Assembly (NCBI GenBank): GCA_027943245.1
Contig: JANDJZ010000310.1
Coordinates: 1 to 62,397, forward strand
DNA from: Acanthamoeba sp. SK_2022b
Lineage: Eukaryota; Discosea; Longamoebia; Acanthamoebidae
Length of the DNA stretch: 62,397 nucleotides
Reading direction: 5' to 3'
The notes beneath the pieces are model-generated. The model was not told the DNA's origin. It worked only from the letters and a program-made list of their open reading frames with translations, and did no database searches. Shown piece by piece: positions 1 through 11,064 of the stretch; the first letter of the stretch is position 1; every line of letters starts with the position of its first letter. Position numbers and translations under genes: made by a program.

Positions 1-2999
1 CTTCTCGCGCGCCTTCTCGCTCTCGCGCTTCTCGCGCTCTTCCTCCTCGATCTTCTTCTTCCAGTCCTCCTCCGTGATCTTCACGCTCCGCCTGTTGGCC
101 AGCTTCTGCTGCTTCTCCCGCTCCTCTTTCTCCCGCTTCTCCTTCTCCTCCTGCTCGACCTTCTTCCTCCACTCCTCCTCGACGTTCTTGCGCGGCGTCT
201 TGGCCAGGGCCTCCTCACGCTCGATCTCCTTCTGGATCTTGTCGTCCTTGTTGGGCTCCTCGCCGTTCAAGAAGGCGCTCTCCTGCTTGCGCTCCTTGAC
301 GGCCTCGGCGATGCGGCGCATCTCTTCCTCCTTCTCGCGCGCCTTCTCGCTCTCGCGCTTCTCGCGCTCCTCCTCTTCTACCTTCTTCTTCCACTCCTCC
401 TCGACGTTCTTGCGCGGCGTCTTGGCCAGGGCCTCCTCGCGCTCGGTGTCCCGTTCGCGCTCCTTGACCTCGCCGGTGAACATGGAGGCGATGCGGCCCA
501 CCTTGGCGTTGCGCGCCAACTGCTGCCGCTCCTCCTCCTTCTTGCGACGGATCTCCTCCTCCTTGGCCTTCGACCCGCCCTCGTCGTCGCCCGACCCAAT
601 TTTGCTCCGCCACTCCTCCTCCTTCTCCTTCTGCGTCTTGGGCTTGTTGGCCACCGCGCCGCCCGCGGAGGCGGAGGCGGTCGAAGACGGAGACGGAGTG
701 GGTGAGGGAGCGACGGCGACGTCGGCTTCGGCGGCGGCGAGCTCGGCTTCCATGCGGGCCAGCTCCTCCTCCTCGCGCCGGAGCCGCTCCTCTTCGGTCT
801 CCTCGGCCTGCTGAGGCTCGGCCTCGGCGGCGACCGAGGGTTGCTGCTGGTTCTCGCGGGCCATGAGCTCCTTGAGCTCGCGCTCGACGCGTTCCTCTTC
901 GAGGCGCTGCTCCTCTTCGAGCTGCTTGAGTTCGTTCTCGACGCGCCTCATCTCGGCCAGCTGCAGCTCCTCCTCCTCGAGGCGACGCAGCTCCTCCTCC
1001 ATCTCCATGATCTCCTCGAGCTCCCGTTCGAGGTCGGCCTCGCGCTGACGGCGAACCTCGAGCTCGCGCAGCTCGTCCTCCATACGCTTGAGCTCGGCCT
1101 CCTCCTCCTCGAGACGCTTGAGCTCCTCCTCCTCTTCCTGCAGCCGCCTGCTCTCCTCATCGGCGCTGCCGGCGGCCTGAGCGGCGGGCGTCTCTTCGAC
1201 TGCCGCCGCCACCGCGGGCTGAGCCTCCTCGGCCTGCTCCTCCTGCAGGAGCTGTCGCAGCTCGTCCTCGAGCTTCTGGAGCTTCTCGCGCTCGCTCGCC
1301 TCCTCGGCGCTCAGGCGGTCGATCTCGGCCAAGGCCGCCTGGCGCTTGTCGCCGCGCTGGCGCGCGCCGGCGGCGTCGGTGCTGTACCACTCGGACTCGC
1401 GCGCGTCGAACTCGGCGTAGTCGGCCCGGCGCTTGGCGCGGGTCGCCTGATCCTGCGCCTCCCAGGCGTCCTCCTCGCGCTCCTCCTCGGCGATACGCGA
1501 GCGCTGCTCGGCCAGCTCCTGCACCATCTTCTCCTGTTCGGCGTCGCGCTCCTCCTCCCACCGGCGCTCCTCCTCTTCCAGGGCGGCCAGCAGCTCGAGG
1601 TCGGCGTCGTCTTCGGCGGCGGCGCCCTCATCGTCGTCGCCCTCGACCGACTTCTCCTGCTCGACGGCGAGCGCAGCGGCTTGCTGGGCCTTGACCTCGG
1701 CCTCGAGGCGTTCGAGCTCCCTCTCCTCCTCCTCGAGCCTGCGGAGCTCGGCCTCCTCGTCCTCCTTCTGCTTTGCGAGGCGCTCGGCTTCGAGGCGGGC
1801 CTTCTCGCGCTCGAGCTCCTTCTCCTCCTCCTCGAGCCTACGCAGCTCAGCCTCCTCGTCCTCCTGTTGCTGTTGCTTGACGCGGCGCTCCTCGTCAAGG
1901 CGGGCCTTCTCGCGCTCGAGCTCCTTCTCCTCCTCCTCGAGCCTACGCAGCTCGGCCTCCTCGTCCTCCTGTTGCTGTTGCTTGACGCGACGCTCCTCAT
2001 CAAGGCGGGCCTTCTCGCGCTCGAGCTCCTTCTCCTCCTCTTCGAGCCTGCGGAGCTCGGCCTCCTCGGCCTCCTTCTGCTTGCGCGCTTCGGCTTCGAG
2101 CCTCTCGAGCTCGCGTTCCTCCTCCTCGAGCTGTCTAAGCTCCTCGGTCTTGCGCTTCTCCTCTTCGAGACGCGCCAGCTCCCTCTCCTCCTCCTCGAGC
2201 CGCTTCAGCTCCTCGTCCACGTCAGCAGTGGCAGCAGGAGTAGCGGCAGCAGACGGGACATCGTCGGCTACGTTGTTGCTCGACGAGCTGGCCTCCTCGT
2301 CGTTCTGGTTCTGTTGCTGCGTCTGCAGGGCGGGCTCGGCGGCAGTGGCTTCCTCGCTAGGTCCCCGTTGCGTTGTGGCGCCGAGGTAGCGCTTCCTGCG
2401 CTCCTCTTCTTGTTTTTGCTGTGTAACCGCGGCAACAGGTCAGCTTCCCACATACATTATGTACTGGCAAGCAGGCGTGACACACACGTTGAAAGGTGGG
2501 GGCTAACCTTTTCGCGGTCCATCATGAGGAAGGGGTTGCTGCGCTTCTTCTCCTCGACTTCGCCCTTGACCAGGAGCTTCTCCTGCTCGCGCCTCTCGCG
2601 GTCCTCTCGCGCCAGGCGCTGGGCTTCGGTCTCGCCGTTCTCATCTCTTTCCTCCTCCGCTTGCTGATGGCCGCCCTCTTCCTTCTCCTTGTGGCTGCTC
2701 TCCTGCTCCTCCGCCTCCTTCGTCGTCCTCTCCCTTTCTTGATTTTCTCTTTCCTTTTCCTTGTCGACATTTACCAATTTTTCTGTGGCATTTCCGTTGC
2801 CGACATTTGCGGCAGACCCCGCGACGACATCTTCCTCCCTGGTGTTGGAGAGGGAAGTCGAAAGGTCGGGGTTGCTGGCTGTGGTGGCGCCGCCCTGACG
2901 TTCGCGAATCTTCTGTTCATAGTAGCGTCGCTTGCGCTCCTCCTCCTCCTGCTTCTGCTTGTCGAGCGCCAAGAAGGGGTTGTTGATTCGCTTCGCCAT
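1..2999 (-). CDS. Glu/Lys/Arg-rich coiled-coil protein, 5' part (runs off left edge)
   Basis: The minus strand reads open from the ATG at 2999 to the window edge with one clear intron (2507 down to 2419, GT-AG, phase 0). The N-terminus is MAKRINNPFLALDKQKQ. After a Ser/Gly-poor charged stretch the module returns as SNPFLMMDREK, joined across the intron to QKQEEEERRKRYLG, so the NPFL-DxxKQKQEEEER unit is present twice. The rest is almost continuous heptad-like Glu/Arg/Lys/Leu sequence with internal repeats (for example the EEEEKELEREKARLDEERR unit near 2050-1800). The block EREEALAKTPRKNVEEEWKK is repeated near 440-380 and 230-160. A segment RIASMFTGEVKERE lies near 480. No enzymatic domain is seen. 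It looks like a caldesmon- or trichohyalin-like structural or cytoskeletal protein, but the family is not assignable from composition. The strong codon bias also creates a long false ORF on the plus strand (841-2667). Confidence 0.75.
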
Positions 3000-3590
3000 C
3001 TCTCGTTCCGCTTCTCTCTTTCTGTGTTGCTGTGTCGGTGGCAGAACAGGGTACAGGGCACGCGGCGACAATGCTCTTGTGAGAAAGGTGTTGGACAGGC
3101 GGTACGTACGACCGTTGGATAGTAATACAAGCTCGAGGAGCAGTGACAAGCTATGAATCAACAGCTCCGGAGACAAAGAGGTGGAAGAGAAAGGATAGGA
3201 AGAGAGGTGATACGAGGCCTGCGTACCTCAAAGTCGGTGGTTTGAAAAAGAAGAAAGGTGGGAAGCAAGGGCCGGGGAGGTGTGAACAAGAGCTGAACTA
3301 CGGAGAGGAGTACAGGACCAAGACTTGGCCTGTTGCTCAAAGGCTCCCTTCTCTCTTGTTGTCCTACAAAAGCGTAATTAGTCGACAAGATTCCACGACA
3401 TAGTAATCCAATACACCACGCCCGTGCTGGTGCCAGAGCAGGGAAGACGGTTAGGGGTAGAAAGATTCTCCCAAAGCCAAGCTTTCTGTGATCACGTTCG
3501 ATAAGAGAATGGTTGTAAAGCAAACAAACACACATTCCCAGGCCTTGGCCTGCCTGTGGTGGTGGGTGTGTTCTCTTCTTCGGTGGTACA
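3000..3590. other. Intergenic, 591 bases
   Basis: This stretch lies between the start of the coiled-coil gene and the stop of the carrier gene, both on the minus strand. It should hold the promoter and 5' UTR of the former and the 3' UTR of the latter. I see no conserved protein, tRNA or repeat in it. Confidence 0.6.
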
Positions 3591-5412
3591 TCATGATGGA
3601 GAGAGGAAGTGGAGCAGGCGCATACACATCTCATAACCCAAGAAGCACGCCGCGTTCGCTGCAGACGCCATAAATTGTTAGCCAAGATGAGCCAGCACTA
3701 CAGCGTTAGTAGCGCGAGGGTTGGTGAGCACGCCATACCGGGGAAAGAGCGGAGGAGGGCGGGGGTGATGCCGCGGTAGAGTCCACGCAAGCTTCCCGAC
3801 TCGGCCACGATCTCCCTACAGGCCTGCCACAGTCCCCGGTGGCCGTGTGCGTATTTTCCTACGGAGGCGGGGTGAGGACGAAGTGGTATGGGTGAGCAAG
3901 GGTGCCATTGGCCGGGCCGATGACGCGTATGTGGAGGGGAGGGGAAGGAGCAGTACCAGTAATATCTATCTGTACTCGCGACTTGACGATGTCGAGCGGG
4001 TAGACTGTCAACCAAGTGGCGGTGCCGGCAAGGCCTCCGGCAAGCATCATAGGCAATGGTCCCACATCCTGTTATAATTAATTATAACTTAACTTTACAT
4101 TGAATCCCGAGCGCAGAGCAAGGTGACGTACCCGAGCTGATCCGCCATCAGGAATGAAGCGCCGCTTCACCATTTCATACACTCCAAAATAGACCGCATT
4201 ACTGTAGAAGCGATCGCCGACGTTAATCAGCAGCAGACGGGACTCCAGGCTGAGGCGGCAACGAGCCGACGTACCCGGGGACGTCTCGGTAAGCTGTGAT
4301 GGCGGTGCCCTTGAACACGCCTCGAATACCCCCCGCCTGAAGGGTCAACGTTCGTCAGTGCGGGTCTAACGCAAGGCAGAACGGCCATGTTCGGCCAAGG
4401 CGGTGATTCATACTTTATACATTTGCTTGGCACAATCCACCGGGCCCGAATAGCGAGCCGAGCCGTCAGCCGACGAGTACTGCACCTGCAGCCGCGCCTT
4501 GATGGCCTCGGCAGGCGCCGCGAACACCTGAGATCGACAGGACAAGCAACGCGTGAGACTTCGAGGCACACTTCTTGTGCGTGCGCAGCAACAAGAGTAC
4601 CACAGTGGCAAGGCCAGTGACCGCTCCGGCGAGCGCTATCTTGTTGATGGCCAGCGGGGTCTCCGCTGTTTCGCCCATCAGCCTGCACGCCCCGAGAGGT
4701 GAGCCGAGCCAGAATCGGGGTGAGGGTGACGCAGAGCAACAGACGAAAGGCGAACCGTTTGGTGCTTCCGTAAACGCCAAAGACCACCGCGTAGATAGGA
4801 GGCACGCCCATGAGTGGGCTCACCATTCCTTTAAACAGCCCTCGCACCTAGAAGAAGCGGACTGCGAGGTTGGTTCTCGAGAGGAATGGCCGATAGTAGC
4901 TCTATGAGAGGACCTCCAGACGTACCCCTTCGTGTCGTATGGTCTTGGCAGCGCAGTCGAGCACTCCCTTGAATTGGGGAGCCTCTCCTGGCTTGGGCAT
5001 TGGTTGTGTCTGCAGGCGCACTTTGATCTAACGAGTGACGAGTGTTGGGCAAGTGAGGTCTATAGTTTTGCCGAAAGCAAGGTGAATGCACAACAGGTTG
5101 CATGCGCTTAACAAAGAAGTGGGCATACGGTGTCGAGGGGATGGCCGGCCACAACGATAGACACTCCGCTTGCGATGCCTGAAACCAGGTCCTGCCACGC
5201 TCTCGATACTGTCGCGCGCCGGGCACCGTAGGTGTATACCATCGTGAGGCAAGCGCACGCACAACGTCGTCAAGCAGTCCCGAGGGAGAGGTACCAGGCT
5301 TGGCGGTTGTGGTGACCACCACTGCGGGCATCTCAATCTCTTTGTTGCTGATGTTAGAAACATTTGAACGCAAACAAAGATGAAGCGAGGGAGAAATCTC
5401 ACCTGCCGACAT
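3591..5412 (-). CDS. Mitochondrial carrier, carnitine/acylcarnitine type (SLC25A20/29-like)
   Basis: This is a solute carrier of the mitochondrial inner membrane with three tandem repeats of about 100 residues. All three signatures are visible: GHPLDT split by an intron from [15 protein letters not shown]; then [13 protein letters not shown]; then [11 protein letters not shown]. The link [14 protein letters not shown], the segment [11 protein letters not shown], the segment [20 protein letters not shown] and the C-terminus [18 protein letters not shown] match the carnitine/acylcarnitine carrier closely. About nine exons join in phase; for example the join giving [18 protein letters not shown] uses donor gtacgtc and an acceptor ending in ctacag. 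I start at ATG 5412 (MSA, intron, EIEMPAVVV). The last exon ends in TGA at 3591. The exon joining residues about 30-50 is the least certain. An ornithine or basic-amino-acid carrier of the same subfamily cannot be excluded. Role by family: exchange of carnitine and acylcarnitines for beta-oxidation. Confidence 0.88.
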
Positions 5413-5867
5413 CGCGTTAGCTCCGGAGAAGAAATCTGTAAGCGTGGCAGACTCAACGAGATTCTCAAGAGGAGAGCAAGCGAGGCGTTCACAAGACTTG
5501 CGTTGGGCCTCTTTGTACGTCGTCTCCGGCAGAGTAAGGCAGCAGCGATTAGAGCAAGTTCGAGGAAGCTCACAAGGCCACAACAAAATGCAAAAAAGAA
5601 ATGAAGAAAGAAATGGAGGCAGATCGAGGAAAAAAGATGGGAAGCTTTCGTGAAGGCAGACGTCACAGCGGCAGAGTTTGGGAAGGACCTCAGAAAGTGG
5701 GGGTCTCACACGCATCCAACGGCGCATTTAGTGTTTAGTATTATTTTTGTGCTGGCAGTTTGTGCCGCACGTTTTGCCTCTTTCACTCTTCGCTTCCCGT
5801 CTTCGGGTTTTCTTCAGCCGCCATCAGCGCCACACAGCAGTCTACCTCAGCACGCGCAGAACGCACC
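5413..5867. promoter_or_regulatory. Divergent intergenic region, probable two-way promoter
   Basis: There are 455 bases between two genes transcribed away from each other (carrier on minus, LRR protein on plus). By position it must carry both promoters. I see no recognisable TATA element or repeat that I would name. Confidence 0.45.
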
Positions 5868-8246
5868 ATGAAGTTGCCGCGAGAAGCACCGACACTGACG
5901 AAGCTGTGCGTGAAGTCGATCGCAATCAACATCAATCTGTGGTGTCAGGGCGTGGAGGAGTATCACCTTGAACGCTGTCGCTACCTCCTCACCGCGTTCG
6001 ACGAGTACACGCTGCCAGACCACCTCGCCCTCCAGATCCTCAACGCTCTCGCTCTTAGGAAGAAGCTCACCCTCTCCAACTTCGTCATGTTCCTCAACTC
6101 GTCCCTGGTCCAGCTGGACCTGCACGAGTGCGGTGGTTTCATCACCGACCACTTCATCCGGCAGGTACTCCCGGCTGCCCTGGCTTCGCTGGTTCCTACC
6201 AGCGTTGTCCCCCTCTCTTGTGGTCTCACCGCAACTCACTACCGCCTCCCCTCCACCCTCAAAGGTGGCCAAGCGGGCGCAACACATCCGCCAACTCAAT
6301 CTCGCCACGTGCTTCAAGGTCACCAACCCGGCGGTTCTCGACCTTGCGCGCCGGTTGCGATGCCTGCAGTCCGTGGATCTGACCGGCTGCAACAAGCTGC
6401 AGGACAGTGCTCTTGAAGCCATTGCCGAAAACACTGGTACCAGCTGTGCTGCGCATACGCATACGCACGCACACACGCACGCGCACGCGCACGCGCACAG
6501 AGATGGGCTAACTGTCGCTCGTCTCTCCTCTTCCGTGCTAATTTTCACGTATAGGGATCAAATCTCTCCGTCTGGGTGCCGTGACCAAGCTGGGCGATAG
6601 CGCATTGCTCCGTGTGGCTGCTCGGCTCGCTGGCTTGGAGGAGCTCGATCTCACCCACTGCCCGCGCATCACCGATCGATCAGCTGCCCAACTCTTCGAC
6701 CATTGTCCGCAGCTCAAAACGCTCGGCCTCGGAGGTAACACTTTACCACATCTCTTCCAAGTTCCCGTTTCTCACATGCCGACGCATCATCAGGCTGCTG
6801 GGAGATCAGCGACGCCTCGTTCTCGCGCATCAAGCTGCAGGTCGGCTTGGAGCATCTGGACGTGGCCGTGTCCTCCATCGGCAGCGCGGGCCTTCGAGCG
6901 ATAAAGAATACCTGCAAAAAGCTCAAGTATCTCAACCTCGAAGGTAGGCCCAACGGACATGAAGACGGCGCACGCAGCCTTAATGTGCGGGTTCTCACAA
7001 CTCTGCTGGTAGGTTGTGCCAACATTACGGACGACGCGTTCTTGGACGACACACGATTTGGAGAGCACTTGGCAACGCTCAACCTCGCCGGGTGTTCGAA
7101 CATCACCCAACAAGGTGAGGCACACCACCATTTGTCTTCTTTCTCTCTAGCTATCAGCGTATCAACCTCGTCGTCTTTGCTTTGTGTGTGCAGGTATCAT
7201 CGGCCTGTTCTTGGACCAGATCACGGCACCCGAGAGCCTGCGCACACTCCACCTGCCGCAGACGCTGACAGACGACGCCTTCATCTTCATCACCAACCAA
7301 CTCCAGCACGTAGTGTCCCTAAACATAGGTTCAGTCTGCCTGCAGCCCTTCTGCGGTCACTCCTGCATTTGCTCACCCCGCGACTGCCGCCACAACGGAC
7401 AGAGAGCTGCACCGAATTGACCGAGAAGGCCTTCAAGTCCTACCCACTCATTCCATTGGAAGAGGTGCGCGCGACTCCGCGCAGGCAGCGCGCCGCGGAC
7501 ATCGCCAGGATGAGCGAGGACATCGAAAGCGGGGAGATTCCGGGTGATCTTTGCTTTCCGCTGATGGGCCGCCTGAAGAAACTCAACTGCAAGGGCTGCG
7601 AGAGCCTGTCCGACGGCTCCCTGGCCTGTCTGGCCGGCGTCGGACGAGAGGAGGAGGTAAGACCATCACCTCCTCTTTGCCCACGCTCCAGCTTTGCAGA
7701 GCTGTACAACCAACACACGCCTTTGTTCTTGCACGGAAGCCCACGATTGTGGCGCTGGAGGAGCTGATTTTGGAGGGCTGCGAGCTGGTCTCCGACGACG
7801 GGCTGCACCACCTCAGGAAGTGCAGCAACCTGCGCGTGCTCGATCTCTCCAAGTGCCTGAACGTGTCCCACGCCGGTGTGGAGGATCTGCTCCAGGGCCA
7901 GCAGCCGGACAATGAGGACGAGCAGCAGGCTGCGGCGGGAGGCGCCACCAGCAAGAAGAAGAGCAAAAAGAGCGCGAAGCGCAAGGAAGACGCGGAGCAG
8001 GCTCGGCTCATGGATGAAGAGGGCGAGCTGCCGTGGGCCTTGGTGGGCGCGAAGGCCAGCCAGGCGTTGGCGGCCAAGGCCATGGGCCAACGCCGCAAGC
8101 GCAACCAACGGAACCGGAAGCGGCGAGGCGGCGGCCACCGCACGAGCATCACGCAGCTCAAGATCGGTGGCTGCGTGCACATCAGCCGCATCGAGTGGGA
8201 GGAAGCCCAAAAGCGCTTCCCCACCGTCGCCATCGCATGGCACTAG
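5868..8246 (+). CDS. Leucine-rich-repeat protein, cysteine-containing (F-box/AMN1-like) type
   Basis: Exons joined in phase give a run of about ten LRR_CC repeats of about 26 residues, for example LNLATCFKVTNPAVLDLARR, VDLTGCNKLQDSALEAIAEN, LDLTHCPRITDRSAAQLFD, LNLAGCSNITQQG, LILEGCELVSDDGLHHL and LDLSKCLNVSHAGVEDLL. Such repeats form the substrate-binding arc of F-box proteins and of AMN1. The N-terminus (MKLPREAPTLTKLCVKSIAI) may carry a degenerate F-box-like helix set, but no convincing F-box is seen. The C-terminus has basic stretches (SKKKSKKSAKRKED and GQRRKRNQRNRKRRGGG) that suggest a nuclear or nucleolar location. ATG 5868 is the first Met in a good context after the intergenic gap; the stop is at 8244-8246. 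One intron (about 6438-6555) contains a purine/pyrimidine-alternating microsatellite. Role inferred: protein-interaction adaptor. Confidence 0.8.
6450..6500. repeat. Alternating (CA/CG)n microsatellite in an intron
   Basis: This is a run of cgcatacgcacgcacacacg type, almost perfectly alternating purine and pyrimidine, inside an intron of the LRR gene. Such tracts can adopt Z-DNA and are length-variable. Confidence 0.85.
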
Positions 8247-8406
8247 CGAATGTGCGCCGTGTTGTTGCCTGTTGTTGGCCACACACGCCAGCATAAAATG
8301 AAGAGGCTGCCTCCATTTCCGCGGCTGACGTGGCGTGGCGCTCTGAAAGCCCGCTCCTGAGTTTGTGGCAACAAAACGAAGACAAAAAGAAGACGCGTTC
8401 GAATTG

Positions 8407-10935
8407 ATGGAGGGTAACGAGTCGTTGGGGGCATACCGGAAGTCGCTGTCGACGCTCTCTTCGGGTGTGGTGGAATCGCTCGTTGCATCGAGCAAAATTC
8501 TGGAGCGTGGTGCTACAGCGGGAGAATCTGCATCCACCGGCACCGACACGACGGCACTGATTAAGCCCTCAGCACTACTCGCCAAAACGGCAACGGCATC
8601 AACACCATCATCGTTTAACTCCCAGAACGTGCGAGACCTCAAACAGCAGCTGCATGCCCCCCACGGGCTCCAGCTGCTGCAGATGGAGATGTCACAGAGC
8701 CCCCAGGCCACCCTCCTTCGGCTAATGAAGGAACAACAGCGAAATCAAGGGGAAACGAGGCAGAACCAGCTCGAAGACGAGCGCATAATTAAGCTGGAGA
8801 GGGAAGCCGTGGTATGCTCAATCTTCACCTTGTTTATTTGTCACGGTTAAATCAAAATAGCGGAATAAATTAAAACGTATTTTTTCTTGATTTTAAATTC
8901 AATACTTCCCCTACAGGTGCGTGAGCGGGAGCACCTGCTGGCTGAGGACGTGCCGACCACCATCACATACATGCTGCGTGTCCTCACGGTATTCGCCCAT
9001 GAACTGTATGCAATGTTGCTCCTTTATTGACCTTCTGTCCATCAAAGGACTGCATGGACGACCTCAAGGGCGACACGGTGCAGACCATAGAGCGGGAGAC
9101 GCCCGAACAGGAGCGAGCGCGGTTGCGAAAGAAGGTCGCACTCAATCTCGACTCCATGCTTAAGTACGGCCTCAAGGGCAAGGACAAGGAAGACGAGGTG
9201 GAGAAACCGCCAGGTGCGCTCCCCGTACTTTGTGCTCGCGCACTAAATGCATCAACCCACAGAAGCCATTGACATCAGTGACACTCTGGTTTCTCAGCAG
9301 GGGAGGAGAAGGGATCCAAGCGCAGCCACCGAATGGAATTCAACAAGAAGACTGAAGGGTAGGCAGCCTCCTCTCTCCTCTCCCCTTCTCTTCCAATGCA
9401 TCGCCGACCGGCCGCTAACCTCGCCTGCGTTAACGTGACATCGGACGCGCAGTGGCGTGACGTCCCTGCGCGGTTTCATGGGCGTCTCGGGCTGGTCGGT
9501 CTACCAGGGCGTACGTGAGCTCTCTCTCTCTCTCTCTCTCGTGTTGCGTTTGGTTGTTGTTGAGACGTTTGGCATTGGTGGGCCACGACCTCACCCATCC
9601 TGCGCCCTTTTCTCGCTATACAGGAGCTGCGACTTAAAGTTAACCCGACGTGGGGCAAGAAGATGCCGTTCTCCGCGGAGGCGCGAGTAGAGCGCCTTTC
9701 TCCACTGCGCCTGACTCAGGTAATCCTCCGTTGCTGTTTGTCGCCACTTCCTGCGCGAGTGATGGCACGGCCCGGTATTGACACGCGAAGCCACGGCACG
9801 CCACGCCAACAGATACAAAACACACACAACTACTTTCAAATGGCGATTGGGGAGCTCAAGCGATTGCAGCGGCTGATGAACAAAAACGGCGGCAAGGCCG
9901 AAGAGGGAAGCCTCGGGGATGCACTCAAGGTGCGCCGCCATTCCGTCTCCTGTGACCTCTTTCTTTCTTAATTAAGGTCTGTGTTGTGTGTTGTGTGTTG
10001 TGTTGTGTCATACACACGTGCAGAGGATCAAAGATGCTCTTCACCGAGCCAGAGAGGAGCTTGTCATAATCGATGGGCACGAGTTTCCCGACAACCTGTT
10101 TGCACCTTCTGAGGTGCGCACTTTTTGCATACGGGCGCGAGTTTGATTATTGCACATTACGACCGTCGTTCTTAGGCTGAGATTGCACCGGGTGGGTGTC
10201 GAACCCATTGACGGATCCTCTCCTTCCTTCCTTCCTTCCTCTCTCTCTCTCTCTTTGCGTGTGCGTGGTGCCGCCACAGTTATATTGGTCGGCCCCGCTA
10301 TCGGATGTAGCCGTCGAGTTCCACATCTTTCAATCGCAGCTCATCCTTTCTGTTTATATCCTCCAGATCAGTACGGCTCCTCTCTCGCTCTCCCTTCCCC
10401 TCTCTGTGCTGTGGTGTGCGTGCGTGCATGTGTTGGCTTGACCGACTGACACCCATGGCCACCAGGCCCAGTATCGGCCAAGATGGTGCGGGAATCGCAG
10501 CAGCTCACCGCGAGCGGTGCCGCCATAGTCGACCCCTCCTCCGCGAGCCGAAGCCGAATTCCCAAACCGCACCTGCGACAAACGCCTACAGTTGGCCAGA
10601 CTTTGTGCGTGCTCCCTCCACTCCTCCCAGAGACTTCGGTTTTGGGCATATTCATCCTTGTACTGATCCGTGCTTTCGCGACGGCAGTGTGGTGCAGGGC
10701 AAGAAGGTCGAAATCATGGACGCCGTCCGCATCGCCACCGATGTGCCCGCTCTCTCGGTACACTCCCCCGTTTCTCTCTCTCCCTCTCTTGGCACAGCAT
10801 CGAACACGAACAATTCACACCAAACGCGCGTCGTGGGCATGACCGCGCATGCAGAACGCTGCGCGCGCACTGGAGCAGGCCGACGATCTGGCCAACGAGC
10901 TCCAAGACAAATTGCTCGCCGTGTCCTCATCGTGA
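8407..10935 (+). CDS. Rogdi-family protein (RAVE/Rabconnectin subunit, V-ATPase assembly)
   Basis: Splicing many short exons gives a protein that follows the Rogdi/Rav2 family along its length. REHLLAEDVPTTITYMLRVL matches the family start. It is followed by SLRGFMGVSGWSVYQG, then IQNTHNYFQMAIGELKRL, then RIKDALHRAREELVI. Next comes LFAPSE joined to LYWSAPLSDVAVEFHIFQSQ and LILSVYIL, the equivalent of the conserved FAPxLPxDLxVxxYIxxxxLxxxVYxL block. The C-terminus NAARALEQADDLANELQDKL ends at TGA 10935. Known role of the family: with Rav1/DMXL and Skp1 it promotes assembly of V1 onto Vo in endolysosomal membranes. An extra N-terminal segment of about 136 residues (from MEGNESLGAYRKSL) precedes the family core and is encoded in the first exon. 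It is in frame, but its membership is less certain. Introns contain CT-rich microsatellites. Confidence 0.78.
9520..9540. repeat. (CT)n microsatellite in a Rogdi intron
   Basis: About ten CT repeats directly follow a donor site; they may serve as an extended pyrimidine tract. Confidence 0.9.
10221..10254. repeat. (CTTC)n(CT)n microsatellite in a Rogdi intron
   Basis: Four to five CTTC units run into about seven CT units upstream of the acceptor of the LYWSAPLSD exon. Confidence 0.9.
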
Positions 10936-11064
10936 CTACCCCAGTTCCGCGTGCTCGTGGCCATTCTTGGCGCGAATGAGGGGTAAAAATCTACAATTCT
11001 TTTTCTTTTTGTGTATTTACATGGAGTGGCGGGAGTCTGTACAAGGCGGACCGTGGGGAGGCTA

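Noticed and set aside
841..2667. 608-codon leucine-rich ORF on the plus strand
   Set aside because: It is the mirror of the Glu/Arg-rich coding strand; GAG/CTC codon bias removes stops on the opposite strand. Its sequence is low-complexity Leu/Ser with no signal or domain.
7440..8711. 423-codon minus-strand ORF over the LRR and Rogdi genes
   Set aside because: It is antisense to well-supported LRR exons and has no recognisable protein features.
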